A program made the translations under genes and the position numbers. Of a stretch of 18,567 bases of DNA, positions 1 through 9,031 are shown one piece after another. The DNA is from an uncultured Chloroflexota bacterium. Lineage in GTDB: Bacteria > Chloroflexota > Anaerolineae > Caldilineales > Caldilineaceae. Every line of letters starts with the position of its first letter. Position 1 is the first letter of the stretch. Below the pieces are notes generated by a model. It searched no databases, had not been told where the DNA came from, and saw nothing but the letters and a program-made list of their open reading frames with translations. The DNA is taken from contig CAIRNL010000182.1 of the NCBI GenBank assembly GCA_903879975.1, positions 1 through 18,567 on the forward strand. Direction: 5' to 3'.

Positions 1-3221
<3,221 letters not shown>

Positions 3222-3224
3222 GTT

Positions 3225-3290
3225 CTGACGCAGAGGAGCGTAGACGCAGAGGAGCGTAGACGCAGAGGAGCGCAGACGCAGAGGAGCGCA
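3225..3290 (+). repeat. Four tandem copies of a 16-bp GA-rich repeat
   Basis: The core GACGCAGAGGAGCG occurs at 3227-3240, 3243-3256, 3259-3272 and 3275-3288, separated by TA, TA and CA. It begins four bases after the synthase stop codon. A close variant (gacgaggagcgcagag) lies inside the synthase ACP linker at 276-291. GA-rich short dispersed repeats of this style are common between genes in Chloroflexota and cyanobacteria (general knowledge); family membership here is an inference. Confidence 0.8.
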
Positions 3291-3333
3291 GAGGGAATTC
3301 GAGGAATCAGAGGACTCCGCGCTCGACTCCCTC
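3291..3333 (+). terminator. Imperfect stem-loop downstream of the synthase gene
   Basis: The left arm 3291-3303 (gagggaattcgag) pairs with the right arm 3322-3333 (ctcgactccctc) with one bulge and one mismatch, leaving an 18-base loop. No T-tract follows, so it may stabilise the mRNA 3' end or act as a factor-assisted terminator rather than a classical intrinsic terminator. Confidence 0.35.
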
Positions 3334-3363
3334 TCCACGTCAAGCCTGTTGTGCACGACGCCG

Positions 3364-3401
3364 TTGACACAAAAGCATAAATATGTTTTGGTGTTTTTAT
3401 G
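3364..3401 (+). promoter_or_regulatory. Putative promoter and autoregulatory operator of the toxin-antitoxin pair
   Basis: A perfect -35-like TTGACA lies at 3364-3369, just ahead of an AT-rich hyphenated palindrome: AAAAGCATA at 3371-3379, AA, then TATGTTTT at 3382-3389, one bulged base. The AT content stands out from the flanks. Ribbon-helix-helix antitoxins typically bind such palindromes over their own promoter. No good -10 is spaced 17 bp from the -35, and the Shine-Dalgarno before ATG 3399 is weak (GGTG). Confidence 0.4.
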
Positions 3402-3653
3402 CGAACAACGATTAATTTACCCGATTCCGTGTTTCGTCAAGCCAAGGCGCGGGTCGCGTTGGAAGGGTTGACGCTCAAAGAACTAATTACCAGCTACGTG
3501 GTGCAGGGTCTGCAGCCATGCCGGCGCAGTACGCCGCCCATGATGGCCAAGGCAGCGACCGGCAGGCCGATTCCAGCCCTGAGCGGCGACAAACTGGCTG
3601 AACTCGAAATCCAGGAAAATATCGAGAAGTATGAGCGATCTACTCGACGCTGA
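3399..3653 (+). CDS. vapB: Antitoxin, VapB-like ribbon-helix-helix protein
   Basis: 84 residues. The N-terminus (about 2-38) has a beta-strand TTINLP followed by two helices (PDSVFRQAKARVALEG, TLKELITSYVVQGL), a ribbon-helix-helix DNA-binding pattern. The C-terminal part (about 55-80, PIPALSG then an acidic helix) fits a toxin-binding tail. The gene overlaps the PIN toxin start by 23 nt, the usual sign of translational coupling in type II toxin-antitoxin modules. It would neutralise the toxin and repress the shared promoter. The sequence around it is more AT-rich than the flanking synthase and PPTase genes, which fits a mobile module. Confidence 0.75.
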   Translation: MRTTINLPDSVFRQAKARVALEGLTLKELITSYVVQGLQPCRRSTPPMMAKAATGRPIPALSGDKLAELEIQENIEKYERSTRR

Positions 3654-4194
3654 CGTCTGGGTAGCCCTGGTGGCGGCGGACCATGTTCACCACGAACGAG
3701 CACTGCACTACTGGCGGGAAGAGTCAGCGGAAACTGTGGCGTGCTGTCGCGTCACGGTGCTGGCGTTTCTGCACCTCATCACCGACGCTCACGTCATGCA
3801 GCATGCTGTGCTGACCGGCACCGAGGCGTGGGCGCTGCTGCAGGAATGGCTAACATTGCCGGAAGGCAGCTTCTTGGACGAACCGGTCGACTTGGATGAT
3901 CAGCTCGGCCAGTTGAGTCGAGTCATGAGTATTCGCCCAAAGCTGTGGACTGATGCCTATCTGGCAGCCTTTGCGACTGCAGGCGGTCATCGTATCGTCA
4001 CGCTAGAGGGGGACTTTCCGCGATTTCCCGGGCTGGATCTGCTGCTGCTTCAGGAGCGACCTGCCGCAGTTGCTGTCCGGCGATGTGACGCTGGCGCGCA
4101 GTTCGCTCAGCCGGGGACAGCAGCAGGCATTGCACTACGTGTTGGTGGACGGCAAGTAGGTGCGATTTCCATACCGCACGGCATTATCGCATGA
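3631..4194 (+). CDS. vapC: VapC-type PIN-domain toxin (ribonuclease) with an out-of-frame C-terminal extension
   Basis: 187 residues, starting at ATG 3631 inside the antitoxin 3' end. PIN-domain features: D6 and D8 in LLDADVW, a CRVTVLAFLHLIT segment (40-51), D108 in WTDAYLAAF, and TLEGDF (124-129). PIN toxins cut RNA with metal ions held by acidic residues. At the second acidic position there is Val43, where relatives usually have Glu or Gln. The family normally ends near LDLLLL, here residue 140, about nt 4050. The remaining ~47 residues have poor codon use and overlap a different, better coding frame, so they look like read-through into foreign sequence. The toxin may be functional, since the PIN core is complete, but the extension or Val43 could weaken it. 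Confidence 0.75.
   Translation: MSDLLDADVWVALVAADHVHHERALHYWREESAETVACCRVTVLAFLHLITDAHVMQHAVLTGTEAWALLQEWLTLPEGSFLDEPVDLDDQLGQLSRVMSIRPKLWTDAYLAAFATAGGHRIVTLEGDFPRFPGLDLLLLQERPAAVAVRRCDAGAQFAQPGTAAGIALRVGGRQVGAISIPHGIIA
4052..4159 (+). pseudogene. Out-of-frame 3' remnant of an unidentified gene fused behind the toxin
   Basis: In the frame +1 relative to the toxin, codons 4052-4159 read RSDLPQLLSGDVTLARSSLS... and end ...HYVLVDGK before TAG at 4157. About nine in ten third positions are G or C here, as in the flanking genes, whereas the toxin frame over the same bases has well under half. The frame is not coding-like upstream of about 4050, exactly where a normal PIN toxin should end. I infer that the toxin-antitoxin module replaced or split an older gene of the locus. 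I do not recognise the family. Confidence 0.5.
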
Positions 4195-4210
4195 CATTGT
4201 GTGTCGCGCA

Positions 4211-4232
4211 CCGGCGGTACGGAAACCGCCGG
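4211..4232 (+). promoter_or_regulatory. Perfect 8-bp GC stem-loop in the leader of the PPTase gene
   Basis: CCGGCGGT (4211-4218), loop ACGGAA, ACCGCCGG (4225-4232). It ends eight bases before the GAGGA ribosome-binding site at 4241-4245. With no T-tract it is unlikely to be a classical terminator. It could influence translation of the PPTase or mark the downstream edge of the inserted toxin-antitoxin segment. Confidence 0.45.
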
Positions 4233-4250
4233 CTACGGTAGAGGAATGAT

Positions 4251-5051
4251 TTGATTCACTGGCTCATCCAGTCGCTCGACGACTGCCCGGAGATCGTGCG
4301 TGGCGATGCGACGCTAGGCTGGCTGAGCGCCTCCGAACAGGAGCGGCTGGCAGGCATAAAATTTGAGAAACGCCGCCACGATTGGCTGCTGGGCCGCTGG
4401 ACGGCCAAGAACCTGGTGCAGCGGCGTCTGGCAGAATCGACCGGTGTCGCGTCGGCACTGGACATGATTTTCATCGGTGCAGACGCGGACGGCGCGCCGT
4501 ATGCAGCAAGGTACGAGGGCAGGGGGGCAAAGGGCAAAAGTCTTGAGCGACTGCCGGTGTCGCTGAGCATCAGCCACAGCCACGGGACTGCGTTCTGTGG
4601 GTTGGTGGACTTATCGCCAGTGGAGAGAAGCGGCGACGTTGAAATGCAGGGAGGCCGGCCCTTACCCTTCGCCCCTCGTCCCTCTTTAGGCTGCGACCTA
4701 GAACGTGTCGAGCCGCGCGAGGGGAACTTTCTGGACAATTTCTTCACGGCGGAGGAGGTATCGGCCGCGCGCGCGCTGCGCGAGCAGGATGCGGCGAGGA
4801 GCGAAATCCTGACGACCGCCATTTGGAGCGGAAAGGAGGCGGCGCTCAAGGCGCTGCGCGAGGGGTTGCGCATCGACACGCGGCGCATCATCTGCCGGTT
4901 CGACCCCTACGACGTGCCGCCGCAAGCATGGACGCCCTTCACTGTCGTTGTGGATGACAGGCTGGCGGCCCAGTTTCCCGGCGCCTGGTCAGCTTGGTGG
5001 CGTGTTTCGGATTGCTTTGCCCTGACGATGGCATTGCTTGAAGATGCATGA
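4251..5051 (+). CDS. Sfp-type 4'-phosphopantetheinyl transferase
   Basis: 266 residues. It transfers 4'-phosphopantetheine from CoA to carrier proteins; the likely partner is the neighbouring tandem-ACP synthase. Motifs: SLSISHS (about 104-110), the Mg-binding GCDLE with D149 and E151, FFTAEE downstream, and WSGKEA with W192, K195 and E196. The start is TTG 4251 with GAGGA at 4241-4245; an in-frame TAG at 4239 excludes an earlier start. Two low-complexity stretches inflate the loops: about 89-97 (GRGAKGK region) and about 122-146 between the SHS and GCDLE motifs, which in typical Sfp proteins are separated by only a short segment. They match GA-rich repeats at the DNA level, in opposite orientation. 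Core residues are intact, so activity is likely. The 86-bp gap to the carboxylase gene and same strand suggest an operon. Confidence 0.88.
   Translation: MIHWLIQSLDDCPEIVRGDATLGWLSASEQERLAGIKFEKRRHDWLLGRWTAKNLVQRRLAESTGVASALDMIFIGADADGAPYAARYEGRGAKGKSLERLPVSLSISHSHGTAFCGLVDLSPVERSGDVEMQGGRPLPFAPRPSLGCDLERVEPREGNFLDNFFTAEEVSAARALREQDAARSEILTTAIWSGKEAALKALREGLRIDTRRIICRFDPYDVPPQAWTPFTVVVDDRLAAQFPGAWSAWWRVSDCFALTMALLEDA
4515..4540 (+). repeat. In-frame GA-rich dispersed repeat within the PPTase gene (forward)
   Basis: A gggcaggggggcaaagggca-type tract encoding a Gly/Lys/Arg-rich loop just before the SLSISHS motif. It is similar in composition to the reverse-oriented tract at 4659-4688 and unlike the surrounding codons. 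Confidence 0.45.
4659..4688 (+). repeat. In-frame GA-rich dispersed repeat within the PPTase gene (inverted)
   Basis: A pyrimidine tract (ccttacccttcgcccctcg and following) whose complement is the same type of GGGGCRAAGGG repeat as at 4515-4540. It encodes a Pro/Arg-rich segment inserted just before the catalytic GCDLE motif. Confidence 0.45.
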
Positions 5052-5137
5052 CGTAGCAACAGGACACATCATCACCAGGGAGCACCTTCTTCGTGACGCG
5101 CCGTGCCCTGGGTTCATTTCGAAACGGAGGCCATATT

Positions 5138-6673
5138 TTGGAAACCTACATCAAGAAACTGCGTGACTGTAAAGCGATCGCCGCCGGCGCTGAAAAAGAT
5201 GTCGAGTCGCAACATAAAAAGGGGCGCCTCACTGCGCAGGAGCGCATCGACCTGCTCTTCGATCCTGGTACCTTCTCCGAGATCGACACACTGGTGACCC
5301 CGCGCTCCGACAAGTACATGGACGGCCGTGGCTCGCGCTACGGCGATGGCGTCATCACTGGCTTCGGCGAGATCAACGGCCGCAAGGTCTTTGTCGCCTC
5401 ACAAAATGCAGCGGTCATGGGTGGCTCGCTGGGCGAGATGCACGCCAATAAGATCGTCAAGGCAATGCACATGGCGATCAAGTATGGCTGCCCGTTCCTG
5501 GCGCTCAATGACTCGGGTGGCGCGCGCATCCAAGAAGGTGTCGATTCGCTCGGTGGTTATGCCAAGATTTTCGATGCCAACTGTGAGGCTTCCGGCGTCA
5601 TCCCGCAACTCAGCGTCATTCTCGGCCCGTGCGCTGGCGGTGCGGTCTATTCCCCGGCGCTGACCGACTTCGTCTTTATGACCGAGAACTCCTACATGTT
5701 CATCACCGGCCCTGAAGTCGTCAAGGCCGTCATGCAGGAGACCGTCAGCTTCGAGATGCTCGGCGGAGGCATGATTCACTCCAAAGAAAGCGGTGTCAGC
5801 CATTTCCTCTCCAAGGACGACGCTGAATGCCTGCTCAAAGTGCGCGAGTTGCTCTCCTATCTGCCCTCCAACAACCAGGACGACCCGCCCTATGTGCCGC
5901 CCATCGATGACCCGGAGCGGCGTTGCCCAGAACTGGAGACCCTTGTCCCTGTCGATCCGCACAAGCCCTACGACGTGCGTCAGGTCATTGGTTCGATTGT
6001 GGACGGCGGGCGTTTTTTCGAGGTGCACGAACTGTGGGCCGAGAACATGGTGGTTGGGTTTGCCCGCCTCAACGGCTACGTGATCGGGATCGTCGCCAAC
6101 CAACCCATGGTACTGGCCGGCTGCATCGACATCAAAGCGAGCGTCAAAGCGGCGCACTTCATCCGGCTATGTGACGCCTACAACATTCCCCTCGTCACGC
6201 TGCAGGACGTGCCTGGCTTCCTGCCCGGCACCCACCAGGAGTACGGCGGTATCATCCGCAACGGCGCGCGCATGATCTATGCCTACAGTGAGGCCACCGT
6301 ACCCAAGCTCATGATCATCCTGCGCAAGAGCTACGGCGGCGCCTACTGCGTCATGAGTTCCAAAGGGCTGCGCGGCGACCTGCTCTATGCCTGGCCCAAT
6401 GCCGAGATTGCGGTCATGGGTGCCGAAGGGGCGGTCAATATCCTGTTCAAGAAGCAGGTGAGCGAGGCGGAAGACCCGGCGGCCAGGCGCCAGGAACTGG
6501 TCGACGACTACGAGGAGAAGTTCAATAACCCGTATGTCGCCGCGGCGCGCGGGCTGATCGATGACGTCATCGAGCCGCGCGACAGCCGCCATGTGCTGAT
6601 CAAGGCGCTGGAGATCACGCTCTCCAAGCGTGAGACACATCTGCCAAAGAAGCATGGTCTGTCGCCGATGTAA
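5138..6673 (+). CDS. Acyl-CoA carboxylase carboxyltransferase subunit (PccB/MmdA family)
   Basis: 511 residues, the usual size of the family. It moves CO2 from biotin to an acyl-CoA, giving malonyl-CoA or a branched analogue. Two crotonase-like halves each carry a Gly-Gly oxyanion pair: GPCAGGAVYS (G167-G168) and KSYGGAYCVM (G400-G401). Further family signatures are DVPGFLPGTHQEYGGIIRNG and AWPNAEIAVMGAEGAVNILF. The start chosen is TTG 5138, with GGAGG at 5126-5130 and a 7-base spacer, because homology begins at ETYIKKLRD; a GTG at 5093 in the same frame is the alternative. The residue after GGAY is Cys404, where propionyl-CoA carboxylases usually have Asp, so acyl specificity is uncertain. 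It is followed by the biotin carboxylase and carrier genes and likely forms a complex with them. Confidence 0.92.
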   Translation: METYIKKLRDCKAIAAGAEKDVESQHKKGRLTAQERIDLLFDPGTFSEIDTLVTPRSDKYMDGRGSRYGDGVITGFGEINGRKVFVASQNAAVMGGSLGEMHANKIVKAMHMAIKYGCPFLALNDSGGARIQEGVDSLGGYAKIFDANCEASGVIPQLSVILGPCAGGAVYSPALTDFVFMTENSYMFITGPEVVKAVMQETVSFEMLGGGMIHSKESGVSHFLSKDDAECLLKVRELLSYLPSNNQDDPPYVPPIDDPERRCPELETLVPVDPHKPYDVRQVIGSIVDGGRFFEVHELWAENMVVGFARLNGYVIGIVANQPMVLAGCIDIKASVKAAHFIRLCDAYNIPLVTLQDVPGFLPGTHQEYGGIIRNGARMIYAYSEATVPKLMIILRKSYGGAYCVMSSKGLRGDLLYAWPNAEIAVMGAEGAVNILFKKQVSEAEDPAARRQELVDDYEEKFNNPYVAAARGLIDDVIEPRDSRHVLIKALEITLSKRETHLPKKHGLSPM

Positions 6674-6688
6674 AGAAGAGAATAGAGA

Positions 6689-6790
6689 TAGCCGCGAAGA
6701 TGCCAAGGCGCAGAGGTTCGTGAAGAACTGCAATCAAGGGTTCCCTGCGTGTGTCTTTGTGGCCAGGCTCTTGCCTTTCTTAAGGAGCAC
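6689..6790 (+). repeat. Intergenic dispersed repeat with imperfect inverted symmetry
   Basis: The segment gccgcgaagatgccaaggcg at 6691-6710 and the reverse complement of the stretch around 6741-6766 (cctgcgtgtgtctttgtggc) are recognisably similar, giving an imperfect palindrome. The style (cgcgaagacgccaaggcgcagagg) resembles short dispersed intergenic repeats widespread in Chloroflexota and cyanobacteria. It fills most of the 120-bp gap between carboxyltransferase and biotin carboxylase genes. Confidence 0.45.
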
Positions 6791-6793
6791 TTT

Positions 6794-8281
6794 ATGTTCA
6801 AAAAGATCTTGGTTGCCAATCGCGGTGAGATCGCCACGCGCATCATTCGCACCTGTCGTGAGATGGGCATTCTCACCGTTGCACTCTACACCAGTGCCGA
6901 CCGAGACTCGCTGCACGTGCGCCTTGCCGATGAAGCGCACCTGTTACAGGGTCAGCATCGCTACGGCGATGCTGACGAGGTGCTCGCCGTTGCCCGGGAG
7001 AGCGGCGCCGAAGCGATCCATCCCGGCTATGGCTTTCTAGCTGAGGAGGCGCGCTTCGCCGAGCGCTGTGCCGCCGAAGGAATCGTCTTCATCGGCCCGC
7101 CGCCGCCTGTGATCCGCGCTGTGCGCAACAAGGTGGAAGCGATGGAGGCGGTCAAGCGTGCCGGCTACCGCGTCCCACTCTATGTCGAACTACCGGATCA
7201 TGATGCGGATGAAGAGCAGCTGCAGCGCGCAGCAAACGAGATCGGTTATCCGCTGGTCGTCAAGTCGACGTGCGGCGGGCGCGGGCGCGGGGCGCGTGTG
7301 GTCATGCGTGCCGACAGGCTGGCCGAAGCAGTGCGCGCGGCACGCTACGAGGCCGAGATGATCTACGGCAACTCCCAACTCTACTTGGAACGTGTGATTG
7401 CGCCGTCGCATTATCTGGCGGTGCAGGTGTTGGCCGACCTGCATAGGAATGTCGTACACCTTGGCGAACGCGAGGGATCGCTGCTGCGCCACAACCAGAA
7501 GCTCATCGAGGAATCGCCCGCTCCTTCGTTGAACGAGGAACAACGTGTGGCCCTGTGGCATGGCGCCGTCGACATTGCGCGCATGTTCAACTTCCAAAAC
7601 ACCGGCGCAGTAGAGTTTTTGGTCGATAGCGCCGGCCATTTCCATTTTACGGAAGTCAAGGCGCGCATCCAGATCGAGCACGGCGTCAGCGAGATGGTCT
7701 CGGGCATCGACATTGTGCGTGAGCAGATTCGCATTGCAGCGGGTGAGCCGCTCTTGCGCACGCAGGAGGAGATCCGGCTGGATGGCTGGGCCATGCAGTG
7801 CCGCATTAACGCTGAAGATCCGTGGAACGACTATCTGCCCAGCCCTGGCCGATTGACGCGCTTCCGTCTGCCGCAGGGGTCGGCCGTTCGGATCGACAGC
7901 TACGGGTATGTCGGCTGTGCCATCCCGGAGCGCTTTGACTCGTTGCTGGCAAACCTGCTGGTCAAGGGTGACGACCGGCAGATGTGCCTGAACCGCCTGA
8001 GTCGCGCGCTCATGGAATTTCGGATCGTCGGCGTGCAGACCAATTTGGCGTTACACAGGCAGATACTCCAGGATCCGGCATTTGTGGCTGGCGTTTACGA
8101 CACGAACTTCATGGCGCGCTTCCGCTTCAACGTCGGCGCCAACACCAGCGAGGAAGTCTGCCAGGACCTGGCGGCAATGACGGCCGTGACATATCTGTTA
8201 CGGCGGCGTGTCGATTCCAGGGTCGTGCCGGAACGGATGAAGACTGGGTGGCATCGATCGGCGCGGCGCCTGCCATCTTAG
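6794..8281 (+). CDS. Biotin carboxylase subunit of acyl-CoA carboxylase, divergent active site
   Basis: 495 residues. This family carboxylates the biotin of the carrier protein using ATP and bicarbonate. Signatures: N-terminal KKILVANRGEIA, HPGYGFLAE (76-84), K157 before a glycine loop, GEREGSLLRHNQK with K236, R291 in ARIQIEH, and CRINAEDP. ATG 6794 follows TAAGGAG at 6781-6787 with a 6-base spacer and matches the family N-terminus; an in-frame ATG at 6749 lies in repeat sequence and is rejected. Several positions depart from the family: the glycine loop is GGRGRG, the usual HxEVQ segment reads YLAVQ (207-211), the Mg-binding Asn of EMNxR is Lys289 (EVKAR), and DSLxAK is DSLLAN. Catalytic Arg, Lys and Glu residues remain. 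It is probably a functional but specialised paralogue, translated with the downstream carrier gene 30 bp away. Confidence 0.88.
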   Translation: MFKKILVANRGEIATRIIRTCREMGILTVALYTSADRDSLHVRLADEAHLLQGQHRYGDADEVLAVARESGAEAIHPGYGFLAEEARFAERCAAEGIVFIGPPPPVIRAVRNKVEAMEAVKRAGYRVPLYVELPDHDADEEQLQRAANEIGYPLVVKSTCGGRGRGARVVMRADRLAEAVRAARYEAEMIYGNSQLYLERVIAPSHYLAVQVLADLHRNVVHLGEREGSLLRHNQKLIEESPAPSLNEEQRVALWHGAVDIARMFNFQNTGAVEFLVDSAGHFHFTEVKARIQIEHGVSEMVSGIDIVREQIRIAAGEPLLRTQEEIRLDGWAMQCRINAEDPWNDYLPSPGRLTRFRLPQGSAVRIDSYGYVGCAIPERFDSLLANLLVKGDDRQMCLNRLSRALMEFRIVGVQTNLALHRQILQDPAFVAGVYDTNFMARFRFNVGANTSEEVCQDLAAMTAVTYLLRRRVDSRVVPERMKTGWHRSARRLPS

Positions 8282-8311
8282 GCGCCGCCTGGTCGGAAAG
8301 GATGAAAAACG

Positions 8312-8806
8312 ATGAACAAGCTGACCGTAGTGATTGAGGGGCGTTCCTTTGAGGTCGAGGTCGAGCCAAGCCGCACTGTCCCGGGTGAGTTCCAGGTGAT
8401 GGTGGACGGCCATGCACGCACGATATTCGTGCCCGACTACGACAAACTTGAATTGGCCGACTGGATGATCGTCAACGACCGCCCATATGAGTTCCTTTTC
8501 AACAGGGAGATGCGCTCAGTTCAGATTTACTCCGGACGGTACGAGGTTCAGGTGCGCGACCAGGAGATCGAGAGCGCGTACCCTGTAGCGGGCGACGGCC
8601 GTGTCAAAGCGCCGATTCCCGGTCTGGTGACCCGTATTTATGTCGAAAGCGGCCAGACGGTCGAGGCCGGCCAGGCACTGCTCGTGCTCGAAGCGATGAA
8701 AATGGAGAACGAGATTCGTTCGCCGATCAACGGTACCGTGCGCCAGGTGGCGGTCAAGGCTGGCCAGACCGTGGCGTTGAGCGAACTCATGCTCGAAATC
8801 GCATAG
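8312..8806 (+). CDS. Biotin carboxyl carrier protein of acyl-CoA carboxylase
   Basis: 164 residues. The C-terminal biotinyl domain (about 95-164) has the EAMKM motif with biotin-accepting K130 (codon 8699-8701), preceded by PIPGLV and followed by SPINGTV, the typical swinging-arm domain. The N-terminal ~90 residues are a beta-rich domain that probably docks on the partner subunits; it includes an IVNDRPYEFLF segment. ATG 8312 is preceded by AAAGGA at 8297-8302; the nearer ATG at 8302 reads into a stop. It is last in the carboxyltransferase, biotin carboxylase, carrier set and carries carboxybiotin between the two active sites. Confidence 0.92.
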   Translation: MNKLTVVIEGRSFEVEVEPSRTVPGEFQVMVDGHARTIFVPDYDKLELADWMIVNDRPYEFLFNREMRSVQIYSGRYEVQVRDQEIESAYPVAGDGRVKAPIPGLVTRIYVESGQTVEAGQALLVLEAMKMENEIRSPINGTVRQVAVKAGQTVALSELMLEIA

Positions 8807-9031
8807 CCGGCCACAGACTGCGTGCTCCTGTTGACCCGAATCGCTGCCCAGTGCGTCGCCTGGAGAAGCGTACTGGGCTGTTTGCTTGTGCTGCTGACTG
8901 GCGTGCCTCCTCCAGGAAGTGGACTCACCTGCAACGGCTTGCTTCGCGCCCTGACACCACTTGTGGCAGAATTGGCATAAACCAGCACACAGTGTGGACT
9001 GTGGTCCGCGCAACCAATAGAGGAAATCAAA
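8807..9031 (+). promoter_or_regulatory. Intergenic region before lacZ with two small palindromes
   Basis: This 225-bp gap separates the carboxylase genes from the beta-galactosidase. Two short palindromes sit near the 3' end: CCACTTGTGG at 8957-8966 and CACACAGTGTG at 8986-8996, flanking CATAAA (8976-8981), a possible -10 with CTGACA (8951-8956) as a -35 at a long 19-bp spacing. This could be a regulated promoter; the evidence is weak. No T-rich terminator is seen. Confidence 0.25.

Noticed and set aside
3225..3290. CRISPR array
   Set aside because: Repeats are 16-bp contiguous units with 2-bp differences and no spacers, and no cas genes are present.
5093..5137. GTG start for the carboxyltransferase
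   Set aside because: Possible, with AGGGAG at 5077-5082, but TTG 5138 has better GGAGG spacing and homology starts there.
6749..6793. Upstream ATG extending biotin carboxylase by 15 residues
   Set aside because: It lies in intergenic repeat sequence; ATG 6794 has a strong ribosome-binding site and the standard family N-terminus.
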